Positions 8,301 through 13,708 of a DNA stretch of 27,546 nt are shown one piece after another. The number at the start of each line of letters is the position of its first letter. The first letter of the stretch is position 1. Position numbers and translations under genes: made by a program. The notes below the pieces were generated by a model that worked only from the letters and a program-made list of their open reading frames with translations, was not told the origin of the DNA and did no database searches. Where the stretch lies: the NCBI GenBank assembly GCA_035295665.1, contig DATGIQ010000426.1:1-27546 (forward strand), in the 5' to 3' direction. The DNA comes from DATGIQ01 sp035295665. Its GTDB lineage: Bacteria > Planctomycetota > Planctomycetia > Gemmatales > Gemmataceae.

Positions 8301-8564
8301 ACCGCTACCGGCATCCTGAGCCTCACCATCGGTGGCTATAGAGCGGGGGTCGATTTTGGTCAATTGGCGATCGGCGGGACGGCGACGCTCGGCGGCATGC
8401 TGGATGTCAGCCTGGCTAATGGCTTCACACCCATGTCGGGAGATAGCTTCGTGGTGTTGACCTTCGCTTCGCTCAGCGGCGGGTTTGCCACCACGAATCT
8501 CGATCCGAGTCTACAAACTCCGCCCACGTATGATGCCACCGACGTGATGATTCAGGCGAACTGA
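5304..8564 (+). CDS. Large beta-strand-repeat surface protein with FEDR-type planctomycete leader
   Basis: The 1,086-residue protein starts at an ATG with GGAGG eight bases upstream. It begins with a basic segment (about 1-33) ending in 'IERFEDRVVLST' (33-44). This resembles the LEPR-XLL-like leaders on many huge planctomycete exported proteins and probably acts in export. The rest is rich in Gly, Thr, Ser and Asn, in short strand repeats of the kind seen in filamentous adhesins and autotransporter passengers ('GSLTIGPGSTFTVNGTYTETG'). Residues 171-258 and 325-412 are almost identical copies. Units of about 114 residues repeat from about 621. The C-terminus has the pattern 'LAIGGTATLGGMLDVSL...GDSFVVLTF..LSGGF', typical of the last passenger module in autotransporter-like proteins. 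No autotransporter barrel, LPXTG or PEP-CTERM tail is visible. It is probably exported to the cell surface; the ligand is unknown. Confidence 0.85.
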   Translation: MYLFWRRWLNRRVLSSKQRVGKRSRPRCYRPRIERFEDRVVLSTIHWINPNSGNWEVGSNWSGGAVPGPGDDVIIDVPGNITVTHGSGKDSVQSLTSQQNLALTDGSSLTVTGAFSESANHLLDADQASTLLANGTSTINGASLYAANGSTISLPGATSYDALGAGFSPTLQASGAGSRLDLSHVTTWRGAGDSGNGNRIYVQALGGGVVDLSQLPQIAVGNTWFQAYDGGQISLTQLTNFTGALPGGYNVLDVRRGGSAIMAPNLTSLTNVDLDLGGNATLPVAGLSSFNHGNLYAFNDGNIGGVLALPLTTIDLASSNFSPTFQASGVGSRLDLSHVTTWRGAGDSGNGNRIYVQALGGGVVDLSQLPQIAVGNTWFQAYDGGQISLTQLTNFTGALPGGYNILDVRRGGAISLSSGTTGVSNVIVSVDPTSTITAGTLHLASASLLTGSGTITANVINDAEVQPDLATDTLVVTGDYTQNPAGTVTHMGTLTVDGLFTWAGGTITGSGTVNASGGLSISGDSNKTLDGRTLNDSGSGTWTGTGNLIIGDGAILYLFNAAALDIQNDQTITNTLGGSATVDNTGLLRKSGGTGTTTIGVPFTNTGTVQVVNGTLRLTGPFSNFSGSTLTGGVYLIGGTFQFPGAAITTNLATILLNGPSAQIVDASGNDALVNFTSNGGNFTIENSRNFTSAGFNDSGSLTIGPGSTFTVNGTYTETGTLSVQLGGTMTVAGSFSDFSGGTLAGGTYLIGGTFQFPGANIVSNDANLVLTGPASQIVDQANNDALANFAGIDATGSFTIQNGRNFTTAGAFSNAGSLIIGLGSTLTVTGAFTQTGTLSIQDLGILDLLGGGSANASLTSAGTLVIDAGSMFTLTLPVTLTGTVNVQPGATLSLPGDSTNQGSLYVLGVVTVIGDFSNNGSVQLLAGGTFTVIGAYTQNGGSTSLSNATLSATGLVNLAGGVLSGSGTINASVLNAALIELGSGDAAGLLTITGDYTQTATGILSLTIGGYRAGVDFGQLAIGGTATLGGMLDVSLANGFTPMSGDSFVVLTFASLSGGFATTNLDPSLQTPPTYDATDVMIQAN
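5816..6077 (+). repeat. 262-bp direct repeat, copy 1, inside the surface-protein gene
   Basis: This segment recurs 462 bases downstream at 6278-6539. By eye I count about 12 differences (roughly 95 percent identity), most of them silent. It encodes residues about 171-258, from 'QASGAGSRLDLSHVTTW' to 'VLDVRRGG'. Confidence 0.9.
6278..6539 (+). repeat. 262-bp direct repeat, copy 2, inside the surface-protein gene
   Basis: This is the second copy of 5816-6077, encoding residues about 325-412. The protein copies differ at only a few positions, for example Ala to Val after 'QASG' and Val to Ile in 'YNVLDVRRGG'. The 200 bases between the copies are unrelated to them at DNA level but encode a similar strand-rich sequence. 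Confidence 0.9.
7164..7850 (+). repeat. Two diverged tandem units of about 342 bp in the surface-protein gene
   Basis: The encoded units of about 114 residues line up from 'FSNFSGSTLTGGVYLIGG' and 'FSDFSGGTLAGGTYLIGG'. Both contain 'GGTFQFPGA', a 'GP..QIVD..NNDAL' segment and 'RNFT.AG'. The phrase encoding GGTFQFPG recurs at an offset of 342 bases. These copies are more diverged than the 262-bp repeats, so they mark an older duplication. Boundaries are approximate. Confidence 0.75.
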
Positions 8565-8589
8565 ACCGCCAAGGACGATGGTGCAACAT

Positions 8590-8647
8590 ACAAGCCTGAA
8601 GCGCGAGCGGAGAATTGTGCGACGCTTCGCTCGCGCTTCAGGCTTGT
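8590..8647. terminator. Long palindrome between convergent genes; terminator-like member of a dispersed repeat family
   Basis: Perfect 20-base arms (8590-8609 and 8628-8647) flank an 18-base loop and start with ACAAGCCTGAAGCGC. The palindrome lies 25 bases after the surface-protein stop codon and 45 bases before the end of the convergent glycosyltransferase gene, where a bidirectional terminator would be expected. No T-run follows. A related palindrome occurs at 22222-22279, so this is a repeat family rather than a unique hairpin. Confidence 0.65.
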
Positions 8648-8663
8648 GAGCTTCGGAATGCGT

Positions 8664-8684
8664 GCTCTCGATCAGATCGAGAGC
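8664..8684. terminator. Second compact palindrome in the convergent spacer
   Basis: GCTCTCGATC and GATCGAGAGC are perfect inverted arms separated by one base, and TCTCCCC follows on the plus strand. The palindrome lies nine bases before the end of the minus-strand glycosyltransferase gene and may add to termination from either side. As a folded RNA its apical pairs would open to make a loop. Confidence 0.45.
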
Positions 8685-8692
8685 TCTCCCCT

Positions 8693-9952
8693 TCAGCCGC
8701 GGCGAACTCCGGCCGCATTGACCCGCGGTGCGGGAATGGTTCGTTGATAAGGTCGGTATTCCAACAGGCGGACGCGGCCGGTGCCGCTCACTTCATAGGT
8801 GATGCCGCGCCATTCAACCTTGCGGGCGAAACTCGCGGCCAGCAAGCTGGCCAAGTGGACCGTCTGGGTCGGCAGGCCCGCCAACAACATCCGCCAGGGA
8901 TACGGGTAGGAAAATCCCCCCCGGGCCTGGACCAGATGGTTAATCTGGCGATCCGTCCACGACAAGGCGAACGCCATCCCTACGAGAAATGCTGCCAACG
9001 CGATCCCCACGCCGGCAGCTAACAAACCTTGCCCGCTCCAGAGTTCCCGTGTAGCCGCCCATACCGCGCCGCCCAAAGTCAAAGGCGTTCCGATACTCAC
9101 GGCCACGATTACCAGCCAACTTTCGTGATAGAGCCGTGTATTGAGGAGTTGACGGCGGATAAATCGGAAACTATTGTTCAAACCAATCGGCTCATGGCTC
9201 ACCATCGTCCCTTCCGGGACGAGGCACAAGTCCAACCCCAGCGACCGCAAGACCCGGTAGGTCACCGCATCTTCCACGAGACTGCGTGCCCACCGATCAA
9301 GCAATTCCGACTGGCGGAAGAGTTCGGCTCGGAATGCCATGGAGCCCGCCCAAGGGATATGGAGGGCAGCCATCTGCGTGCATGCCACTGCATTCCACAG
9401 GGATCGGACCAGGGTTCCCCAGCTCGAGTTCCCGTAGGGCACATACCAGCGCACCCCACATGTGGCCCCGACGCCCGGGCTGGCCAATGGCCGGACTAGA
9501 TCCCGTAACCAGTGGCGATAGGGAACAACATCCGCATCAATCAGGACTACGACTTCCGTAGACGGCTTCAGTTCGCGAATCGCCTGCACCAGGGCACTCA
9601 CCTTCAGGCTGCAGGTCTCGTGACGTTCCCTGAGAGCGCACACCTTGACTGCGGGTCGGCCGGTCCGGGCCTGCTGCATCTGGGAAACCAGTTCCGAGGC
9701 AGGATCTTCTGGGCTGTCGAGGATGACGCAGATGTCGTACTGCGGGTAATCCTGATGGAAGAGCCCATTCAGGCAGTCACGCAGCGACGGATCCAGTCCG
9801 CGGATACACAGGAGCACCGTCGCGGGGGGGAGTTGATCATCGGTACGGTTCGTCGGCCGGGGTGGATAGCGCAGCGCGAACCGGCACGCCCAAAAGACTT
9901 GCAAACCCATCAACAGCAGACTAGCCGAGAGACAAATGAAGCCGATACCCAT
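8693..9952 (-). CDS. Membrane glycosyltransferase of the GT2/GT21 (ceramide glucosyltransferase / HpnI-like) type
   Basis: The 419-residue protein has an N-terminal membrane anchor (about 3-26), a GT-A catalytic domain (about 42-275) and C-terminal membrane segments (about 280-345, with another hydrophobic stretch near 355-375). GT21-type motifs are visible: 'VVLIDADVVPY' with the DxD at 139-141, 'AGSMAFR' (202-208), 'LVEDAVTYR' with the acidic pair Glu227-Asp228, and 'RRQLLNTRLYH' (266-276) at the (Q/R)xxRW position, with Leu-Tyr where Trp is usual. The ending 'VEWRGITYEV' also recurs in this group. Family members move a sugar from a nucleotide donor onto a lipid acceptor at the cytoplasmic membrane; the acceptor cannot be read from sequence. 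AAGGAAAGG lies upstream of the ATG. It follows the PDZ gene on the same strand, with a terminator-like hairpin and a weak promoter between them. Confidence 0.85.
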   Translation of the reverse strand: MGIGFICLSASLLLMGLQVFWACRFALRYPPRPTNRTDDQLPPATVLLCIRGLDPSLRDCLNGLFHQDYPQYDICVILDSPEDPASELVSQMQQARTGRPAVKVCALRERHETCSLKVSALVQAIRELKPSTEVVVLIDADVVPYRHWLRDLVRPLASPGVGATCGVRWYVPYGNSSWGTLVRSLWNAVACTQMAALHIPWAGSMAFRAELFRQSELLDRWARSLVEDAVTYRVLRSLGLDLCLVPEGTMVSHEPIGLNNSFRFIRRQLLNTRLYHESWLVIVAVSIGTPLTLGGAVWAATRELWSGQGLLAAGVGIALAAFLVGMAFALSWTDRQINHLVQARGGFSYPYPWRMLLAGLPTQTVHLASLLAASFARKVEWRGITYEVSGTGRVRLLEYRPYQRTIPAPRVNAAGVRRG

Positions 9953-10062
9953 TGTCCGCGCCTTTCCTTGCTGGGGTAGATGACTGGCTTAGGTATTGGT
10001 TCCAACCGGCAAATGGCGATGCGGATTCTCTGAACAAGACATTGTTCCGGGAGAGTGCTGCT

Positions 10063-10090
10063 ATCCTATGCGAACGGTTCGGAGAGCCAA
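10063..10090 (-). promoter_or_regulatory. Weak promoter candidate for the GT21-like gene
   Basis: On the minus strand TTGGCT (10085-10090), a 16-base spacer and TAGGAT (10063-10068) resemble -35 and -10 boxes at four positions each. The site is about 110 bases upstream of the ATG at 9952, within the 237-base gap. Confidence 0.3.
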
Positions 10091-10136
10091 GCCTGAAAGG
10101 TACCCCATTGCGGCAAATAAGCCTGACGCGCTCACC

Positions 10137-10162
10137 AAAAATCAGGGCGAGCCCGCCAGGCT
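10137..10162 (-). terminator. Possible intrinsic terminator after the PDZ gene
   Basis: About 30 bases past the PDZ stop codon, the minus strand reads GGCGGGCTCGCCCTG followed by ATTTTT. This gives a short GC hairpin of four pairs and a five-T run. The stem is short, so the call is tentative. Confidence 0.4.
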
Positions 10163-10189
10163 TATGCTGTGGAGATTCGGAAAGGTGGA

Positions 10190-11332
10190 TCAGTCGGGTT
10201 TCGCCGGCTTGTTGGTGCGGAGGGCCTCGTTGACCTTATCGATGGCCGCACGGAGGGCCTTCAGCTCCTGCTCGACGTGATCCAGCCGCTGCCCCAGATC
10301 CTCGCCACTGCCTACGGCTGAATCCGCCCGTTTGAGATCGCGGAGCGTGATCAACGATCTCGACAGATTGTCCTTGAGGGCTGCCTGGCCCAGCTGCCGT
10401 TCTAGCAGCCAGACGCGATAGTCCTCCTGGGCAGCGCTCGGTTCGACTGGCCTCAGACTGCCCGTCACTGGAAGAGTTAGTGGTTTGCCGCCACGGAGCA
10501 GTTTCAAGGTCGTCGGCTTATCCTGGGCGAGCTGGACCTCGCGGGCCAAGTCCTGGGGATTATCAATCCGCTTGCCGCCAATCTCGAGAAGGATGTCGTG
10601 CTTCTTGACACCGGCTTTGTCGGCTGGACTTCCGCTGATCACATCATTCACGACTACCCCCTGTCCTTCCGGCAAAGCCAGCTGAGCCCGGATTGCATCG
10701 TCAACGGCATCGATGTTGACGCCGATGAAGTATTCCGCCTTCGCCTCTACAACGGGCCCAAGGGTCACACGGTAGATCGGGCGAACCTGAATCGTAAGGG
10801 GCTTCCCGGCACGGAGGATCTTCAAGGGCACCGCCGACTCCCCAGCAGCCTTCAGCTGTTTGCGCACATCCTCAGCGGCAGCGAGCGGCTGGCCACCAAG
10901 GGTGAGCAGGATATCGTTGGGCTTCAGGCCCACTTGTGCACTCGGACCGTCGCCCCGCAAAGCTGAAACCAGGAGCCCCTGCCCGGCAGGAATGTCAAGC
11001 TGCGCTCGCATCGTGTCGTCGATCGGCTGAAGCGTGGCACCAAGAAGCTCGTCGGCTGGGTCGCGGACGGTAAACAAGAGTTGATTCAAGTAGGGCGCCT
11101 GAGCCTCAGCCGGCGTGTCTAGCACGAGCGGGGAATACTGGTGCTGTTTGACGCGGCCCACGCTGCCATCGAGATCCAAGAGAACCTTGGCCTGTTCCTT
11201 CAGTTGCGAGCTGTTGTTGGTGTTGGGTTTGTTATCGTTTTGCGCTTGGACTTGGGGCACGGTGCCCAGTCTGGCCGCAACCAGGACGGCAAGCACCATC
11301 GCTTTCTTGCTCCAGTCAGCATAGTTCATCAT
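10190..11332 (-). CDS. Secreted protein with two PDZ domains
   Basis: The protein has 380 residues counted from the first of two adjacent ATGs. A signal peptide covers about 1-30 (cleavage near VQAQ), followed by a low-complexity linker. Two HtrA-type PDZ domains lie at about 97-185 and 202-292; each has the 'G.G..V......SPA..AG....D.L...GG' pattern, for example 'GQGVVVNDVISGSPADKAGVKKHDILLEIGG'. A charged C-terminal helix, probably coiled coil, covers 345-372. There is no protease domain, so it probably binds exposed C-termini or unfolded chains outside the cytoplasmic membrane. It lies 61 bases after the anti-sigma gene, which suggests envelope sensing coupled to the sigma factor, by analogy with PDZ proteins in sigma-E control. 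GGGAG sits only three bases before the first ATG, so the second ATG (11329) may be the real start. Confidence 0.85.
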   Translation of the reverse strand: MMNYADWSKKAMVLAVLVAARLGTVPQVQAQNDNKPNTNNSSQLKEQAKVLLDLDGSVGRVKQHQYSPLVLDTPAEAQAPYLNQLLFTVRDPADELLGATLQPIDDTMRAQLDIPAGQGLLVSALRGDGPSAQVGLKPNDILLTLGGQPLAAAEDVRKQLKAAGESAVPLKILRAGKPLTIQVRPIYRVTLGPVVEAKAEYFIGVNIDAVDDAIRAQLALPEGQGVVVNDVISGSPADKAGVKKHDILLEIGGKRIDNPQDLAREVQLAQDKPTTLKLLRGGKPLTLPVTGSLRPVEPSAAQEDYRVWLLERQLGQAALKDNLSRSLITLRDLKRADSAVGSGEDLGQRLDHVEQELKALRAAIDKVNEALRTNKPAKPD

Positions 11333-11366
11333 TTTCTCCCTTCACTCTATAATGCTCTCGTACAAC

Positions 11367-11383
11367 GGCCGCGGCGCGCGGCC
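11367..11383 (-). promoter_or_regulatory. GC-rich hairpin between the anti-sigma and PDZ genes
   Basis: Seven-base perfect arms GGCCGCG and CGCGGCC are separated by three bases in the 61-base gap. No T-run follows, so it is not a standard terminator. It could stabilise or partly attenuate the operon transcript upstream of the PDZ gene. Confidence 0.4.
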
Positions 11384-11393
11384 CTTCCATCCA

Positions 11394-12023
11394 TCAATAC
11401 GTCCGGCTCCCGATATAATGGAGCCGAAGCTCCTGGATCGGCACATTCAATCTTCGGCCGCCTTGTAATTCCAGCGATACGAGCCGTTTTTGTGTCTCGG
11501 CGCGATACCCCCGCTGCTCCAAGCGTTTGATAACTGGATGGAGCGCGGCGGGTAATTCCGTCGGCCGAGAAGGTTCCTGCTCGACAAGGCTGGTCGGTGG
11601 GGCCTGGGCGGGCTCACCGACTCGGTCAGGAACCGGGGTTGTCTCCTTGACAGCCACCCTGTCCACCGCGATCTGCCCGGGTACGCCATGCAACGCCCAG
11701 CCCAATCCGAAGGCCAGAACAAGCGCAGCGGCCAGCCCGGTCAGGATCGCCGCTGCACCCCACACCCCCCGCTGAGGACCGGGACACTCCGGCAGCCGTA
11801 CCGTCTGCGCCAGCGTGGGAGTCACGAGCGGAGCGAAGGCTTCGCGCCAGCACTGAGCTTCCAGAAACGCCAGGGCGCAGCGGCGCCAGCCATCGGGCTC
11901 ATTCTCAAAACGCAAAAGCAGCGCGCGGCGTTCCATTTCGCTGAGTTCTCCGTCCACGAGACGGTCGACCAAGCTGCCTTCCAAAGGATCCAGAGGCTCA
12001 TGCGGTTCCAGCGGCAAGCTCAT
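11394..12023 (-). CDS. Membrane-anchored anti-sigma factor
   Basis: The 209-residue protein overlaps the sigma gene by four bases (ATGA), the usual arrangement for a sigma / anti-sigma pair. Residues 15-65 ('LVDRLVDGELSEMERRALLLRF...') match the N-terminal cytoplasmic helices of planctomycete anti-sigma factors. The HxxxCxxC motif of zinc anti-sigma domains is absent; the two nearest cysteines (49 and 58) are eight residues apart. One membrane helix spans about 87-112. A Pro- and Glu-rich linker follows, then an extracytoplasmic tail with 'YRAETQKRLVSLELQGGRRLNVPIQEL'. In the family the cytoplasmic part holds the sigma factor at the membrane until a signal releases it. The assignment rests on gene order and topology more than on a catalytic motif. 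Confidence 0.8.
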   Translation of the reverse strand: MSLPLEPHEPLDPLEGSLVDRLVDGELSEMERRALLLRFENEPDGWRRCALAFLEAQCWREAFAPLVTPTLAQTVRLPECPGPQRGVWGAAAILTGLAAALVLAFGLGWALHGVPGQIAVDRVAVKETTPVPDRVGEPAQAPPTSLVEQEPSRPTELPAALHPVIKRLEQRGYRAETQKRLVSLELQGGRRLNVPIQELRLHYIGSRTY

Positions 12024-12607
12024 TCTGTCACCTCGATGGTATGCGTGCCAATCATCTCCTCGCGGAGTCGTTGCCGGGCCCGGTGCAACCGGGCCTGAAT
12101 CGCGCTCTCGCTCACTCCCAGATGAAGGGCCAATTCCCGGTAACTCCAGTCTTCGGTGTACTTCAGCAGCAGGATCTCCGCGTCACGCGACGGCAACCGG
12201 CGCAAACAACTTCGGACCATTTCGCAGCGCTCAAACTGGAGAAGCCGGTCCAGTGGGTCAGCGGATACGAACAGCCCGCCATCCGGCCGCTGCCTTCCTG
12301 CATAGTTGCCGAGGAGTTTTCGTTGTCTCCCCAACCGGCGGCGGTAGAGCAACGCTTGCCGGACGGCCAGCCGGTAAAGCCAGGCGGCGACCCGCGAACG
12401 GTCGATGAGCGGGGCCTGCTGGGCAACCGCCGCCAGAGCCACTTCCTGCATGACTTCCTCGACCGCGTGCCGTTCTCCCAGACGGGCAAAGACAACCGTG
12501 CGCAGCCAGCGATCGTGTTCGGCGAGCGTGGCCGCCCAATCGATTCCAAGCCCGACCGGCCGGTGCGCCGACCCTCCGACATTGGGTAGCGGCATCGTTT
12601 CGCCCAT
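12020..12607 (-). CDS. ECF-type RNA polymerase sigma factor
   Basis: From the start chosen here the protein has 195 residues, the usual ECF size. Region 2 lies at about 27-94 ('LRTVVFARLGERHAVEEVMQEVALAAV' through the 'AAWLYRLAVRQALLYRR' helix). Region 4 lies at about 129-184, with the helix-turn-helix 'YRELALHLGVSESAIQARL' that reads the -35 element. The frame is open upstream to a TTG at 12721, but those 38 codons run into a perfect palindrome and look non-coding, so I prefer ATG 12607; ATG 12595 is possible. None of these has a clear Shine-Dalgarno sequence. It is the first gene of the sigma / anti-sigma / PDZ cluster and may direct transcription of its own operon. Confidence 0.88.
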   Translation of the reverse strand: MGETMPLPNVGGSAHRPVGLGIDWAATLAEHDRWLRTVVFARLGERHAVEEVMQEVALAAVAQQAPLIDRSRVAAWLYRLAVRQALLYRRRLGRQRKLLGNYAGRQRPDGGLFVSADPLDRLLQFERCEMVRSCLRRLPSRDAEILLLKYTEDWSYRELALHLGVSESAIQARLHRARQRLREEMIGTHTIEVTE

Positions 12608-12694
12608 GTTGAAAAGATAGTTACCGCAGGCTGGCGGATGTTGCAGGAGCTGAAATACCAGACAGGAAGGGTGCGGCGCGATCGTGGAACAATT

Positions 12695-12751
12695 TCGCCG
12701 CTGGCGGCTTGCGTTCGGCAAGGATGACCGAACGCAAGCCGCCAGCGGCGA
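12695..12751. repeat. Perfect 24-base inverted repeat upstream of the sigma gene
   Basis: Arms 12695-12718 and 12728-12751 are exact reverse complements around a nine-base loop. The core reads CGCTGGCGGCTTGCGTTCGG. It lies 22 bases past the stop of the minus-strand secreted protein gene and 88 bases before the sigma start, so it could end transcription of the former. On the plus strand GGTTTTT follows shortly after. The length and perfection suggest a dispersed palindromic repeat or small non-autonomous element. Confidence 0.7.
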
Positions 12752-12772
12752 CCAGGTTTTTAAAATCGTTCG

Positions 12773-13531
12773 TTAGTTGAAGCTAACATTCAGCGTCAGC
12801 GTCGGGCCGACGACCGCGATGCCGTTGTACATCGTGTTCGTGTAACCTGCATAAGTAGCGGCCACGTTGGGATCGGGCGGTGTCACCACGATCCGCAAGG
12901 GAGTGGGAGTGCTGGGATCCGCGTTCGCAAAAATGGCCAGCACGTAGGCCACCGTCGCGGGGTCCAGCTGGGTGGTGCTATCCGGCGGGAAGGTGAACGT
13001 ATCCATCGTGCCGGTCGTATCGTTCGGATTGGGAGTTCCCGTGAACATTCCCGATCCGAGCAGGTGCAACGGCGACAGCTGCATGGGTGCATTCTGTCCG
13101 TTCAGCCCTTCGCCGCTAGGATCCGTGAGGTCGAAGATCACCGCGGCGTCATTGGGTTGAATGCTCGTGGTGGTGTCCTCGGCAAGGTAAAAATTGAGCA
13201 ACCCGGCAGTGGTGAACGACGCATTGGCCTGGGTGAGGGTGATGGTGATCGAATTGAGGCCCGTTGGCGCGCTCGGCATCGGGTTTCCAGAACCATCGAC
13301 GAGGTCGCCGATATGGAAGTCGGCCACGCCAAAGGATGAGAAATTGTTGTTGTTGATCCCTTCCATGTTGAAAAAGTTCTTGCCATTGCTGAACGGCCGG
13401 GGCCCGCCGGGCTGGATCGTAGCGTTATCAAAGGCCAGAGCGGAGTAGGACTGGGCATGGAGGCTTGCGGCAGGCAGACACAGGACGGTGAGCAGCGCTC
13501 CGAGGGCCGCTCGACGGCAGGAAACGATCAT
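12773..13531 (-). CDS. Secreted protein of unknown function
   Basis: The protein has 252 residues from ATG 13531, which has GGAG nine bases upstream (13541-13544). ATG 13537 and a TTG at 13546 are in frame but too close to that site. The signal peptide is clear: MIVSCRRAALGALLTVLCLPAASLHAQ. The mature part is rich in Asn, Thr, Pro and Asp ('FFNMEGINNNNFSSFGVADFHIGDL', 'SITITLTQANASFTTAGLLNFYLAED'), suggesting an all-beta extracellular fold like that in PEP-CTERM-type proteins. The C-terminus ('GPTLTLNVSFN') has no sorting helix. I do not recognise a named family. The flanking genes are on the same strand but well spaced, so it is probably transcribed alone. Confidence 0.75.
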   Translation of the reverse strand: MIVSCRRAALGALLTVLCLPAASLHAQSYSALAFDNATIQPGGPRPFSNGKNFFNMEGINNNNFSSFGVADFHIGDLVDGSGNPMPSAPTGLNSITITLTQANASFTTAGLLNFYLAEDTTTSIQPNDAAVIFDLTDPSGEGLNGQNAPMQLSPLHLLGSGMFTGTPNPNDTTGTMDTFTFPPDSTTQLDPATVAYVLAIFANADPSTPTPLRIVVTPPDPNVAATYAGYTNTMYNGIAVVGPTLTLNVSFN

Positions 13532-13604
13532 CAGCATCTTCTCCAAACGGAAAACATCGTGTGGTCGTGGGGTACGTCCCCTGTCGACCGGTCACCCCCA
13601 CTCC

Positions 13605-13657
13605 TTGATACGCTCAACCGTGCGCCTATGCAAGCGAAATCTCATGAAAATTGCATA
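13605..13657 (-). promoter_or_regulatory. Candidate promoter with a TATGCAA / TTGCATA dyad
   Basis: On the minus strand TTGCAT (13628-13633), a 17-base spacer and TATCAA (13605-13610) resemble -35 and -10 boxes about 75 bases upstream of ATG 13531. The -35 lies within one arm of an inverted repeat, TATGCAA (13627-13633) and TTGCATA (13651-13657), separated by 17 bases, a possible operator. The region is AT-rich compared with its surroundings. Confidence 0.35.
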
Positions 13658-13708
13658 AAAATTATCCCATCAGTGATTTCGCGATTCCCGGCACTTCTGC
13701 CGCACGAA

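Noticed and set aside
12608..12721. N-terminal extension of the sigma factor to a TTG start
   Set aside because: The extra codons overlap a perfect 24-base palindrome and do not resemble sigma-factor sequence.
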